From SURF-55 sp040755195 (lineage in GTDB: Bacteria > Bacillota > Desulfotomaculia > Desulfotomaculales > Ammonificaceae), in NCBI GenBank assembly GCA_040755195.1, contig JBFMBL010000012.1, positions 9,341 through 73,340 on the forward strand: 64,000 nucleotides of DNA, read 5' to 3'. Positions 25,397-34,313 of the stretch are shown one piece after another; the stretch's first letter is position 1; every line of letters starts with the position of its first letter. The notes below the pieces were generated by a model. It had not been told where the DNA came from, ran no database searches, and worked only from the letters and a program-made list of their open reading frames with translations. The position numbers and the translations under genes are program-made.

Positions 25397-27568
25397 TTAT
25401 ACCAGTTCCCTCAACAGTGATAATACCTCTTTAACCGACGGGAGGTTTAATTTTGCCTGTGACGGAACCAACCCCACCTTGATGGAGTAAGCCGTCTCGG
25501 GAAGAACGGCAAAGATATACTCATCCGTCCAGTCATCGCCCACAGCCAGTACGAAATCCCATTCGTCTTTTACAAGCCAGCGTAATGCCGCCTTACCTTT
25601 ATTGATACCCCTGTTTTTGACCTCGACCACTTTGTTGCCTTGCAGCACCTGAAGCTGCGAGTTCACCGTGAGATCGGCGATATTGTTCATCAACTCCCCG
25701 GCCCTCAGCGAACCCAGCTCCGGTTCCGCCTTCCGGTAATGGAACACCAGGGAAAAGTCTTTTTCCTCCACAAAAGACCCCGGTGTTCTGTCGACATAGA
25801 ACTCGAATATGGAACGCATTTCATCCTTCCACTCGCCGGTGAGAGGCTCAGTCATAACCCACTGGCTGCGCTTTTCTTTAATATACAAACCGTGTTCGGC
25901 GATAAGACTCACCGGCAGCGCCTCGAACCATTTTTCGAGCATGTCCCTTCCGCGCCCACTTATAAGGACTACTTCATTTTTTTCACTGGCGGCCAATTTT
26001 TCGAGAAGCCCCAAAACCTCTTTGTCCGGTGTTGCGTTCTCGGGCTTGTCGAAAAACGGTACAAGCGTTCCGTCATAATCGAGAAAGATCAGACGGCGGC
26101 CGGCCCTGGTGTAATCTTTCACCAGCTTGACCCTGGCTCCGGGGCTCAACCGCTTAACCAGAAATCCTTCCTGGCGTTTCTTGGCCTCAATGAGCTTTTC
26201 AATGTACTTGTCCGCCCACTGCGTCACGTTCCAGCGTTTCAGCCGCTTCTGCATCACCCTGTTTCTTACTATTTGTTCTTCTTCGGGCATTTCCAGTGCT
26301 TCTTTCAGGGCATCCGCCACCTCTTCTTTATTATTCGGGTTTATAACCACGGCTTCGCCCAACTCGCTCGCCGCCCCGGCCATCTCGCTGATGATCAGGA
26401 CCCCTTTTCCTTCCACCTTTGTGGCGATGTACTCCTTGGCGATAAGGTTCATGCCGTCCCGGAGCGGCGTAATAAGGGCGATGTCCGCGACGTCGTACAT
26501 GGCCACGAGAGGCTGGAAGGACAGTGAACGGCTCAGGTACTGGATGGGAACCCACCCGACCGTGGCGTACTTCCCGTTAATGTTACCCACCAGTTCGTCA
26601 ACCTGCTTTTTCAAAAGCCGGTACTGGTCCAGACTTACCCGTGACGGCGCGGTGACCAGGATAAGCGTCACCTTCTCGTGCCATTGCGGATATTTTGTCA
26701 GAAATAGATCGAAGGCTTCCAAACGCTGCGGTATACCCTTGGTGTAATCCAGCCGGTCAATCGACAGGATGATCTTCGTGCCTCGCAACCTCTGCCGCAA
26801 AGCTTTGGCTTCTTTCTGAACCTTGACTTCGTAAACGGCCTGGGAGAACCGGTCGTAATCGATCCCCATGGGAAACGAATCAACCTTAACAACACCATCC
26901 CTGGTGGTGATCTCGCCCATCTTATGGTCGTAACCCAGCAGGTGGAGCACGCTGCTCAGAAAGTGCCGCACGTAATCGTAAGTATGAAAACCGATAAGGT
27001 CCGCGCCGAGGAGTCCCGCAAGGATCTCCCGGCGCCATGGCAACAGCCGGAACAACTCGAAGGAAGGGAAAGGTATATGGAGGAAAAAACCTATGGTTGC
27101 CTCGGGCAACGCCGCCCTCAACAGCCTGGGAAGGAGCATGAAATGGTAGTCGTGGATCCAGATGGTGTCGTCAGGCTTTGCGATGCTTAAAATTTCGGCG
27201 CAAAAAATCTCGTTTACCCGCCCATAGGCTTGCCAGTACGCTTCTTCGTATACAGTGTAGGAAGGGAAATAATGAAAAAGCGGCCAGACGGTCTTGTTGC
27301 TGAAACCGCCGTAGTACCCGTCGACATCATGCGAAGAAAGGAAGACCGGGTAGCAGTTAAACTCCTTCAATAGCCTGTCCTTAATGAAATCCCGGTCTTT
27401 ATCGTCCTGCACCTCTCCGGGCCATCCTACCCAGATGCTGTCTTGCGCGCCGTGAAAAGACTTAAGTCCCGTAGCCAAACCGCCGATACTGGGCGAGAAG
27501 TGATATTCGTCTTTCTTCCGGGCAATGGTAACCGGTAGTCTGTTAGAAGCGATTAACAGTCTGCCCAT
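25397..27568 (-). CDS. Fused trehalose-6-phosphate synthase / trehalose-6-phosphate phosphatase
   Basis: Makes trehalose from UDP-glucose and glucose 6-phosphate in two steps on one chain. Residues 1-465 are a GT20 synthase: ASNRLPVT, SIGGLATGLK with the phosphate loop, HDYHFMLLPRLL, GFFLHIPFPS, LDRLDYTKGIPQRL and LRDGMNLIAKEY. From about residue 490 a HAD phosphatase follows: LIFLDYDGTLVPFF, ISGR, KG and AVGDDWTDEYIF. Both sets of catalytic motifs look intact. ATG at 27568 with AAGGAG 8 nt upstream. Single bifunctional chains are less usual in bacteria than separate otsA and otsB. A c-di-AMP riboswitch with terminator lies upstream. Confidence 0.93.
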   Translation of the reverse strand: MGRLLIASNRLPVTIARKKDEYHFSPSIGGLATGLKSFHGAQDSIWVGWPGEVQDDKDRDFIKDRLLKEFNCYPVFLSSHDVDGYYGGFSNKTVWPLFHYFPSYTVYEEAYWQAYGRVNEIFCAEILSIAKPDDTIWIHDYHFMLLPRLLRAALPEATIGFFLHIPFPSFELFRLLPWRREILAGLLGADLIGFHTYDYVRHFLSSVLHLLGYDHKMGEITTRDGVVKVDSFPMGIDYDRFSQAVYEVKVQKEAKALRQRLRGTKIILSIDRLDYTKGIPQRLEAFDLFLTKYPQWHEKVTLILVTAPSRVSLDQYRLLKKQVDELVGNINGKYATVGWVPIQYLSRSLSFQPLVAMYDVADIALITPLRDGMNLIAKEYIATKVEGKGVLIISEMAGAASELGEAVVINPNNKEEVADALKEALEMPEEEQIVRNRVMQKRLKRWNVTQWADKYIEKLIEAKKRQEGFLVKRLSPGARVKLVKDYTRAGRRLIFLDYDGTLVPFFDKPENATPDKEVLGLLEKLAASEKNEVVLISGRGRDMLEKWFEALPVSLIAEHGLYIKEKRSQWVMTEPLTGEWKDEMRSIFEFYVDRTPGSFVEEKDFSLVFHYRKAEPELGSLRAGELMNNIADLTVNSQLQVLQGNKVVEVKNRGINKGKAALRWLVKDEWDFVLAVGDDWTDEYIFAVLPETAYSIKVGLVPSQAKLNLPSVKEVLSLLRELV

Positions 27569-27751
27569 ATACGCACACTCCTTTCACCATACAAGGGGAT
27601 AAATCCTCAATCCCTTCAAAAACCGGGGCTGGAGCTAAGTCGTGGTATCAGCAGCGAACGCGTATGGGTTCATCCGGCACGGTGGAATTCCTGATGGGGT
27701 TTCCGGTTCCCAGGTTTCGGGCGAAACCTTTAATAAACTATCCACCTCCAA

Positions 27752-27787
27752 AAATAACAACACACTCCGGAGTTCTCTCAGGAGTGC
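27752..27787 (-). terminator. Intrinsic terminator of the c-di-AMP riboswitch
   Basis: On the minus strand CACTCC...GGAGTG (27787-27763) is followed by TGTTGTTATTTTT, directly after the riboswitch aptamer. A further hairpin (GGTTTCG/CGAAACC near 27710-27728) lies between it and the trehalose gene. The layout fits a ligand-dependent OFF switch. Confidence 0.7.
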
Positions 27788-27828
27788 GCACAATCATAAG
27801 TAAAACACCATAACCGGCGTTCCACAAA

Positions 27829-28030
27829 TCCTTCCACGCTTACGAGGTTAGCTGACGGGTTCGGGTTGAAAGTTAACCCTACCCGGCACTCAATCGGTAA
27901 TTTGTCTTGCTTTTAGCTTTAGCCCAGCCCATTTAATATTAAGGCAACTTCAGCCATACTACCTTTGAGCGCCGGGACTCACCCCAATAACCTGGTTCCC
28001 CCGTTTCTGCTTAGAGAACTCAGCGATAAA
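27829..28030 (-). ncRNA. c-di-AMP riboswitch (ydaO/yuaA type)
   Basis: On the minus strand the leader carries the conserved ydaO blocks in order: AAGCAGAAACGGGGGAACCA near 28012, TTGGGGTGAGTCC near 27985, then TAGGGTTAACT...AACCCGAACCC and GTCAGCTAACCTCGTAAGCGT near 27861-27836. I recognise these from the family consensus. A TTGACG box (28072-28077) is a candidate -35. The aptamer sits upstream of a terminator, 260 nt before the trehalose synthase/phosphatase gene. c-di-AMP controls osmolyte and potassium balance, which fits the genes below it. Confidence 0.85.
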
Positions 28031-28186
28031 TTTTAACTGCTTTTTTATAGTTAACCAGATAAACTGTGAATCGTCAAGTTTTTAAGCCGCGTCAATTTTC
28101 AAATACGTCTCATGGGTGCTAATTGTACCTGGTTCCGGCATAGACTGTAACAGTCGTCGATCGCCGGATGAAAGGAGTTAAACAGC

Positions 28187-28399
28187 GTGCCGCTTCCCTT
28201 TGTAATTCGTCCAAGACGGAAACAACCTCTGCTTGAAGAATTCCACCGGGTACTTGAACTCGTCAGGATCAGACACAAGCAGTTTAATTTCTGCGACATG
28301 GAGTTTGTGGATACAAGTGTTTTTAATATCAGTGCGGCGGAAAGCCGTCTGACAGCCATCTTACAGCAAGCCCGCCAGCAAGGAATCACGGCGTGGTGA
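28187..28399 (+). CDS. Small DUF2508 (YaaL-like) protein
   Basis: 70 residues from GTG at 28187 with AAGGAG 9 nt upstream. The pattern LLEEFHRVLELVR...FNFCDMEFVDTSVFNISAAESRLTAILQQARQQG follows the YaaL/DUF2508 family (a helical hairpin with F..v.d..lid..i..l.AAE.r...LL..AR). Function unknown; in Bacillus it lies next to recR and is soluble. Here it is alone, the only plus-strand gene between 2.2 and 44 kb, converging on the UDG gene. The opposite-strand frame is a shadow. Confidence 0.72.
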   Translation: MPLPFVIRPRRKQPLLEEFHRVLELVRIRHKQFNFCDMEFVDTSVFNISAAESRLTAILQQARQQGITAW

Positions 28400-28408
28400 C
28401 TTTACTCT

Positions 28409-29026
28409 TCAACTATTCTTCAAGGCTTTATATTCGTCCCGGATCTTTTGGAAGTCCTCCCACACCTCTCGTTTCTTGCTGGGATCGCGTAAGAGCGCCG
28501 CCGGGTGGTAGGTGGGCATTACCTTGGCCCCGTAGAGCGGACCCAGCCACTGACCGCGCACCCTGGTAATCCTCGCGTCCGGGCTTACCAGGTTCTGCAA
28601 GGCCGTTGAGCCCAGCAGCACCATGATCCTTGGTTTAATAAGCCCGATTTGCTGCTGCAGAAAAGTAATGCAGGCTTCGGCTTCTTCCTTCAACGGGACG
28701 CGGTTGCCGGGAGGCCGGCACTTAACGATATTTGCTATGTAAACCTCTTCGCGGGTTATCTCGCAAGCAGCAAGGATACGATCTAAGAGCTTGCCCGCCG
28801 CCCCCACAAACGGCTGTCCGAGCCTGTCTTCATCTGCGCCCGGTCCTTCTCCCACAAACATCACCAACGCGAAGGGGTTGCCGTCACCAAAAACCACGTT
28901 GGTCCTATTGGCGGCAAGACCGCATTTCTGACAATTGCTGATGCTGTTCTTTAATTCCTCAAGTGTCTGCGGCCCGGCAAGATCCTCAAAAGTCAACTGC
29001 AGTCCTTCCTTAATTCTCTTTGACAT
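28409..29026 (-). CDS. udg: Uracil-DNA glycosylase, family 4 (iron-sulfur)
   Basis: Removes uracil from DNA. Motif A GEGPGADEDRLGQPFVGAAG and motif B TYHPAALLR are those of the family 4 thermostable-type enzymes. Four Cys able to hold a 4Fe-4S cluster are present (CQKC near residue 33, one in KCRPPGNR, one in EAC). 205 residues, complete, ATG at 29026. Common in thermophiles and anaerobic Firmicutes. Confidence 0.93.
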   Translation of the reverse strand: MSKRIKEGLQLTFEDLAGPQTLEELKNSISNCQKCGLAANRTNVVFGDGNPFALVMFVGEGPGADEDRLGQPFVGAAGKLLDRILAACEITREEVYIANIVKCRPPGNRVPLKEEAEACITFLQQQIGLIKPRIMVLLGSTALQNLVSPDARITRVRGQWLGPLYGAKVMPTYHPAALLRDPSKKREVWEDFQKIRDEYKALKNS

Positions 29027-29072
29027 TCAACCTCCACCCCTGGTCCGAGAAATAAGTCACGAGTCCCGAGTT

Positions 29073-29100
29073 TAAAAAAGAAAAGCCCGCTGCCGGGCTT
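29073..29100 (-). terminator. Terminator downstream of the CooT-like gene
   Basis: Minus-strand stem AAGCCCG/CGGGCTT (29100-29094 with 29089-29083) followed by TTTCTTTTTT. Lies 23 nt past the stop of the small gene at 29123. Confidence 0.85.
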
Positions 29101-29122
29101 CAATGGCTTGCCGTTGCGTAGT

Positions 29123-29311
29123 TTACTCCCGCTCAAGAATGATCTTGTGGTCAACTAGGGCCAGTTCCTTTATTCTGGCCTTGACGATCTTCCGCCTCCC
29201 GTAAATATCTTCAAGCATCAGTCCGTCCTCAAAAGGAACCACTTTATCCACCATTTCGAACACCAGTTCTTCATTCTCTCCCTGGCGAAGGTAAGCATTA
29301 GCCTCACACAT
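29123..29311 (-). CDS. CooT-family nickel-binding protein
   Basis: 62 residues beginning MCEANAYL, with Cys2 as the nickel ligand conserved in the CooT family, then VDKVVPFEDGLMLEDIYGRRKIVKARIKELALVDHKIILE, a small beta barrel. In Rhodospirillum CooT assists nickel insertion into CO dehydrogenase; in strict anaerobic Firmicutes stand-alone copies are common and their exact role is not settled. Own terminator, so a single-gene unit. No carbon-monoxide genes are in the window. Confidence 0.85.
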   Translation of the reverse strand: MCEANAYLRQGENEELVFEMVDKVVPFEDGLMLEDIYGRRKIVKARIKELALVDHKIILERE

Positions 29312-29532
29312 TCTTTATCACTCCTCACATTTTCGTGGGACAATCGACTTTGTTTAAAAAAATTATAAGAGTCCGCAAGTTGAACTGTCAATGGCTCAAC
29401 TTGGCTGTTATACCGAGCCCCGGACACCACTGGGAAGTGCGAGGCGCGAAGTCAGAGGTGAGAGAGTTGAAGGAATTCGCTGGGCGAATCCACCCTCCTA
29501 TTCTCACTTCCAACTTCTCACATCCCACCTCT

Positions 29533-30699
29533 CTATTCGCCGGCCGCATTCGGCAAAGCATGCTCACTCAGGTCTTTTATCAGTCTCTCCTGTGCCGCCG
29601 AAAGCTGACGGTCTGTGTTATCATCAACGGGCTGCTCTACTTTTACGTCCGGCTCCACACCTTTTTTGTTGATATCGCGCCTCTTCGGCGTAAGATACTT
29701 GGCGGTGGTGAGCTTCAGTCCGGCTCCGTTTCCGAGATCGTAAACGGTCTGAACCACACCTTTCCCGAAAGTTCTGGTACCTATCACCACACCCGTTCTT
29801 GTATCTTTAATGGCGCCGGCAACAATCTCCGCCGCGCTGGCGCTGTTTTCGTTTACCAGAACCACCAGCGGCAACGAGAGCCGGTAGGCATCAGCCTTGT
29901 GAACCTCTTCCCGGCCTCCCCGGTATTTAACGTAAACCACCGGTCCCCGCGGCACAAAGTAATCCGCCACCGCCACCGCCGCATAAAGCTCCCCGCCGGG
30001 GTTATCGCGCAGATCAAGAATTACCGCCCTCATGCCCCTGGCTTTAAGGTTGTTGATGACCCCGTCCAGTTCGCGCGGCGTTTTTTCGGTAAACTGGGCG
30101 ACAGAAATATATCCGATTTTTTCGGGGAGAAGCTTTCCCTCAACCGACGGCACGCTTATTTCTTCCCGGTTGAGAGTCACCCGCAACGGGTTGCTCCCGT
30201 GACGCATTATTGTCAGCGTCACCTTTGTTCCTACCGGTCCGCGCATGAGGTTTACCGCCGTTTCCAGGTCAAGCCCTTCAACCTCACGTTCACCGATCTT
30301 CACGATTACGTCCCCGGCCTTTATCCCCGCCCGTCCCGCCGGCGTATCCGGAAACGGCCTGATAACGGTCAGCTGATCGTCTCTCATGCCGACAACAATC
30401 CCCAGGCCGCCGAACGACCCCCTGATCTGCTCCTTAAGGTGTTTGTAAAGCTTCGGTTCCAGGTAAACCGAATAGGGATCATCAAGGGAATCGACTATTC
30501 CTTTAGTTGCCCCGTTAAGAAGCTGTTTAAGGTTTACCTCCTCGATGTAATTCGAACGGATGAGAGAAACGACTTCAAACAGGTTTTCCGCCTGGTTTAA
30601 CCCGACAAACGCAGCCGCCAGCCCGATTAAAAGGCCTAATACCACCAACCCTATGCATCCGGCCACCAACCAGAACCGGCTTACACTGTATAACCGCAC
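29533..30699 (-). CDS. Carboxyl-terminal processing protease (S41), PDZ
   Basis: Membrane-anchored periplasmic-face serine protease. N-terminal transmembrane segment (about 9-32), an S41 N-terminal helical region, PDZ domain (about 92-165: GSFGGLGIVVG ... GIKAGDVIVKIGEREVEG), then the catalytic core with nucleophile Ser in NENSASAAEIVAGA and Lys in GTRTFGKGVVQ. GTG start at 30699 with a GGGGGGA site. Lies downstream of ftsE-ftsX and the M23 gene, a frequent linkage in Firmicutes, suggesting a role in envelope processing at division or sporulation. Confidence 0.93.
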   Translation of the reverse strand: MRLYSVSRFWLVAGCIGLVVLGLLIGLAAAFVGLNQAENLFEVVSLIRSNYIEEVNLKQLLNGATKGIVDSLDDPYSVYLEPKLYKHLKEQIRGSFGGLGIVVGMRDDQLTVIRPFPDTPAGRAGIKAGDVIVKIGEREVEGLDLETAVNLMRGPVGTKVTLTIMRHGSNPLRVTLNREEISVPSVEGKLLPEKIGYISVAQFTEKTPRELDGVINNLKARGMRAVILDLRDNPGGELYAAVAVADYFVPRGPVVYVKYRGGREEVHKADAYRLSLPLVVLVNENSASAAEIVAGAIKDTRTGVVIGTRTFGKGVVQTVYDLGNGAGLKLTTAKYLTPKRRDINKKGVEPDVKVEQPVDDNTDRQLSAAQERLIKDLSEHALPNAAGE

Positions 30700-30756
30700 G
30701 CAATCCCCCCGTCCTTTGACCGCTCCTTGTCTCCGGAAAACTGCTTTACATTATAC

Positions 30757-30937
30757 GTAACTATTCAGGTGTCCCGGTCGTCGGGCGCGGCGATATGCTG
30801 CGCATGGCTTTGTCAGCCGGCCAGGGGCAGTGCTCACGTACTCTGTGTACGCTCCGCGCTACCCCAGGCCGGCTTTCGCGCTCTGCTTGCATCTCACCGC
30901 GTTCCGTCAGAGAAACACTAAGCGGCTGAATAGTTAC
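30757..30937. mobile_element. MITE, GTAACTATTCAG ends, 8-bp target duplication (copy 1)
   Basis: 181-bp element with perfect 12-bp inverted ends (GTAACTATTCAG / CTGAATAGTTAC), flanked by an exact 8-bp direct repeat CATTATAC (30749-30756, 30938-30945). Nearly identical to 33919-34100. The internal part is palindromic around CACGTACT...TGTACGCTCCG and has no gene. Confidence 0.92.
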
Positions 30938-30986
30938 CATTATACCATAAATACCGGCGCCGTCTGAAAACTATGCCAAAAGGTCA

Positions 30987-31015
30987 AAACACCGGCTGAA
31001 AACCTGCCGGTGTTT
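30987..31015. terminator. Terminator downstream of the M23 peptidase gene
   Basis: Perfect 10-bp stem AAACACCGGC/GCCGGTGTTT. On the minus strand it follows the stop at 31054 and is succeeded by TTTTGACCTTTT. It separates the peptidase from ctp. Confidence 0.8.
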
Positions 31016-31053
31016 AAAAGTCGTGACCAAAGCAACAACCGTGAATGCAACTC

Positions 31054-32181
31054 CTACAGATAACCGGTCGGGTTCTGGGGTGTACCGTTAAGCCGTACCT
31101 CAAAGTGCAGATGCGGCCCCGTCGACATGCCGGTGCTTCCAACGCGCGCGATCTGACTCCCGCACTTTACCTTTTGCCCTTCACGGACGCTGTAACTGGA
31201 GAGGTGAGCGTAAAGCGTTGTCAATCCCCCGCCGTGGTCCAGCATCACAACATTGCCGTAACCACTCATTGTGCCCACGTAAATCACCGTCCCGTCCTGA
31301 GCCGCCACAACCGGCACACCGTAAGACGCGGCAATGTCGATCCCGGAATGGTAGCGCATCTGGTGAAGGATAGGATGCATCCTGTTGCCGTACCCTGAGG
31401 AAATAACCCTCGAACTCGGACAAGGCCAGAGAAACGCTCCGGCAACACGCTTCCCTTGTTTTGCCCTTTCGACGGCGATCTGGCGCAGGATTTCGCGTTC
31501 CTGGGCCTCAAGGGCGTCGAGTTCCTTCTCGAAACGTTTCAGATCATCCTTGCTGTCCGCGAGCAGAACCTCTTTTTCATCCTGGCGGGATGCCAGCTGA
31601 ACCTTTGCGGATACCTGTTGGGAACGAAGGTCAGCCAGATGGTTGCGTTGGGCTTCAACCTTCTCTTTATAATCCGCCACGGCCTCCCGGCGGACAGTCA
31701 TCTCGTCCACCAGGGCCTTATCAAAGGATGTGATCTCGCGCAAGAACTCCGCCCGAGAAATCAGGTCGTTAAAATCGGTGGCGCCAAACAGCACGTCCAG
31801 ATAGCTGACATTTCCCTCTTCGTAGATCGCCCGAAGGCGCTGGCGGAATACGGCTACGGTCTCGTTGAGACGGTCCTCGGCGTCCTTCAGGTCACGCTCG
31901 GCTTTCCGAAGCTTGGCCTCGGTTGCGCCCAACTCCTGGTCTAAGTTGTCAATTTCGCGTGATTTGTCCCGGATGGCCTGGTCCAGCTTTTGAATTTCCT
32001 GAATGAAGCTGTTAACGGTTCGCTTCGTTTGGGTTACCGCGCTGCGTTTTTGGGTCATCTTGTTTCTGGTTTCTTTAAGCCTTTCCTCCAGGGTCTTCCC
32101 CCAGGCGGCAGACAAGGCGCCCGTAAACAGACTTGCAACAAGGAATACTACGATGAGGCTTCGCCAAAAACGCACCAACAT
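31054..32181 (-). CDS. EnvC-like murein hydrolase / activator, M23 peptidase
   Basis: Secreted peptidoglycan endopeptidase or amidase activator. N-terminal signal segment (about 8-27), a long coiled coil (about 30-245) and a C-terminal M23/LysM-free peptidase domain with MRYHSGIDIA and GPHLHFEVRLN, so both zinc-binding motifs are present and it may be an active enzyme. Located right after ftsX; the known FtsEX complexes drive partner coiled-coil hydrolases of this kind, so this is very likely the FtsEX-controlled one. The coiled coil fits that mode of control. Confidence 0.92.
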   Translation of the reverse strand: MLVRFWRSLIVVFLVASLFTGALSAAWGKTLEERLKETRNKMTQKRSAVTQTKRTVNSFIQEIQKLDQAIRDKSREIDNLDQELGATEAKLRKAERDLKDAEDRLNETVAVFRQRLRAIYEEGNVSYLDVLFGATDFNDLISRAEFLREITSFDKALVDEMTVRREAVADYKEKVEAQRNHLADLRSQQVSAKVQLASRQDEKEVLLADSKDDLKRFEKELDALEAQEREILRQIAVERAKQGKRVAGAFLWPCPSSRVISSGYGNRMHPILHQMRYHSGIDIAASYGVPVVAAQDGTVIYVGTMSGYGNVVMLDHGGGLTTLYAHLSSYSVREGQKVKCGSQIARVGSTGMSTGPHLHFEVRLNGTPQNPTGYL

Positions 32182-32215
32182 CTCTCCCTAACCCGGACAA
32201 GCCGGAACCAAATAT

Positions 32216-33106
32216 TTACACCGTCAGGGAACGGTGTATTGACAAAGCGCTGGCAACCGCACCCAGCAAAACCCCGCACCCCAAAAGGGAACCGAAAAGC
32301 GGGACGGCCACATCGCTGCCCGGCACGGGCTGCACGAAAATAAGAGACGCTTCGTTAACCTGTTGAAGAAGAGAGGTGTAACCGTAGTAAAGCAATCCCG
32401 CAGCCAGCACGGCGCCGATGAAACCTATAATAATTCCCTCCAGGATGAAGGGACCCCGTACAAACCAGTTCGTCGCGCCAAGGAGCTTCATGACGCCGAT
32501 TTCCTCCTGGCGGTTCAGGATGGAAAGACGGATGGTGGTCATGGTCAAGAATACCGCCGCCAGGCCGAAAAGCACAACCAGTCCGACCGCGGCAATCCTC
32601 ACCCAGTTGGTAAGCTGTAAAAGTTTTTCCACTACACCTTCCCCGTAACGCACCTTTTCAACACTTGGAAAGGTCGCCGCCTGTTTGGCAATCAGCGGTA
32701 CCAAAGACGCATCTTTGGGGCGCAACCGGAAAGTATCGGGCAACGGGTTGTCGTCTTCAAGCCCGTTTAGAAGGCCGCTTCTTTCCCCGAGGTCCCGTCT
32801 CAGTTTCTCAAGAGCCTTCTCTTTAGGCACAAACGTAATCCCGGCCACGCCTTCTATTTTCCCCAGTTCCTTTCCCAGTTGAGAAACAAGGTCAGGGGAA
32901 ACATCCTCCCGGACGAATACCGCCACGTCAATTCCTTCTTCGACCGCCTGCGAAAAATGCGCGGCATTCAGAGCCAGCAGACAAACAAAACCGAGAATAA
33001 GAAGGGCTACCAAAACCATTCCTGCAGCCGATACCGCCATCCACCCGTTGCGGAAAAGGGAAATGAAAGCCTCCCGCCACCAGCGCCAGAGGGTCCTAAG
33101 TACCAT
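32216..33106 (-). CDS. ftsX: Cell division protein FtsX
   Basis: Membrane subunit of FtsEX, transmitting ATP hydrolysis to a cell-wall hydrolase. Four predicted transmembrane helices: one near the N terminus (about 25-48), then an extracellular loop of about 110 residues, then three towards the C terminus with the FtsX domain (RLSILNRQEEIGVMKLLGATNWFVRGPFILEGIIIGFIGA). ATG at 33106 (296 residues) overlaps the ftsE stop and has GGGGAAG upstream; a start 11 codons earlier is unlikely. Confidence 0.94.
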   Translation of the reverse strand: MVLRTLWRWWREAFISLFRNGWMAVSAAGMVLVALLILGFVCLLALNAAHFSQAVEEGIDVAVFVREDVSPDLVSQLGKELGKIEGVAGITFVPKEKALEKLRRDLGERSGLLNGLEDDNPLPDTFRLRPKDASLVPLIAKQAATFPSVEKVRYGEGVVEKLLQLTNWVRIAAVGLVVLFGLAAVFLTMTTIRLSILNRQEEIGVMKLLGATNWFVRGPFILEGIIIGFIGAVLAAGLLYYGYTSLLQQVNEASLIFVQPVPGSDVAVPLFGSLLGCGVLLGAVASALSIHRSLTV

Positions 33107-33782
33107 ACAGATAGCTTCCCCGTGACTCGTATTCCACAAGGCGGCCTTCGTTGAGGCTGATAATCCTTTTGTCGAGCGCGTTGACGATATCCAGGGCGTG
33201 TGTGGCCATCAACACCGTGGTACCCTCCCGGTTTATCTCCAGGAGAAGCCTGATAAGCTCGCGGGCGTTTTCGGTGTCCAGGTTTCCGGTAGGCTCATCC
33301 GCCATCACCAGGCAAGGCCGGTTGACAAGAGCCCGGGCTAGTGATACCCGCTGCTGTTCCCCGCCCGAAAGCTGGCCGGGGAAGGCGCGAGCTTTCGCAA
33401 GGAGTCCGACCTGATCGAGCACCTCGGGAACCCGCCTTTTGATCTCACGCCAGGGAACACCGTTAATCTCGAGGGCCAGCGCCACGTTTTCAAACACGGT
33501 TTTACGCGGCAGCAACCGGAAGTCTTGAAAAACCATACCTATACGCCGGCGGAAGAGAGCCACTTCCCTGTGTTTCAACCGTGAGATATTCTTGCCGTCG
33601 AAGATCACCTGACCCCGTGTGGGCAGCTCCTCCCGGCAAATAAGCCTTATAAGCGTGGTCTTTCCCGCGCCGCTTGGCCCCGTCACAAAGAGGAACTCCC
33701 CCTTGTTTAAGGCGATAGTCACGTCTGTAAGGGCTTTGACGGCGTTCGGATAAATCTTCGTAACGTTGTACAGTCTTACCAA
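33096..33782 (-). CDS. ftsE: Cell division ATP-binding protein FtsE
   Basis: ABC ATPase partner of FtsX. Walker A GPSGAGKTT, Q-loop FQDFRLLPRKTVFENVALALE, signature LSGGEQQRVSLARAL, Walker B LVMADEPTGNLD and the H-loop THALDIVNA. 228 residues, standard for FtsE. Its last codons overlap ftsX, showing translational coupling. First gene of the ftsE-ftsX-M23 unit. Confidence 0.96.
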   Translation of the reverse strand: MVRLYNVTKIYPNAVKALTDVTIALNKGEFLFVTGPSGAGKTTLIRLICREELPTRGQVIFDGKNISRLKHREVALFRRRIGMVFQDFRLLPRKTVFENVALALEINGVPWREIKRRVPEVLDQVGLLAKARAFPGQLSGGEQQRVSLARALVNRPCLVMADEPTGNLDTENARELIRLLLEINREGTTVLMATHALDIVNALDKRIISLNEGRLVEYESRGSYLYGT

Positions 33783-33918
33783 TAAAAATCACTCCTGCCA
33801 GGCGCTTAAAACTCAGTCTGCGTCTTGTTATTACATCGGCTCGCTATAAACTAAAATTGATTGGATAAACGGCAATTGTTTTAAGCGTCCCGTATTATTC
33901 CTGATGGTTCTTCGTGGT

Positions 33919-34100
33919 GTAACTATTCAGGTGTCCTGGTCGTCGGGCGCGGCGATATGCTGCACATGGCTTTGTCAGCCGGCCAGGGGCAGTGCTCACG
34001 TACTTCTATGTACGCTCCGCGCTACCCCAGGCCGGCTTTCGCGCTCTGCTGGCATCTCGCCGCGTTCCGACAGAGAAACACGAAGCGGCTGAATAGTTAC
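33919..34100. mobile_element. MITE, GTAACTATTCAG ends, 8-bp target duplication (copy 2)
   Basis: 182-bp element with the same perfect 12-bp inverted ends as 30757-30937, flanked by an exact 8-bp direct repeat TTCGTGGT (33911-33918, 34101-34108). Differs from copy 1 at only a few positions, implying recent movement. Lies upstream of ftsE. Confidence 0.92.
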
Positions 34101-34313
34101 TTCGTGGTTAACTGAAGAACGCCAACTTACTTGTCCATTCGACATTCGCCTATTAAATCCTCTAAAAACGGGAAAAAAAGTAAGGAACTTGTTACCTCGG
34201 GTTCCTAATAAAACAAAAAAAGGATAGTGGGTTGGAGTTTGCGAAGACAAAGTCGAATGAAATCGCCTATGGGTAGCTTTCCCTTAATGGATCTAACTTT
34301 TCAGGAGGTATGT

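Noticed and set aside
28099..28389. Minus-strand 96-codon frame
   Set aside because: Opposite the DUF2508 gene, which has a ribosome site and family pattern; this frame has neither.
29335..30600. Long plus-strand frame (421 codons)
   Set aside because: Antisense shadow of the S41 protease gene, whose motifs are complete.
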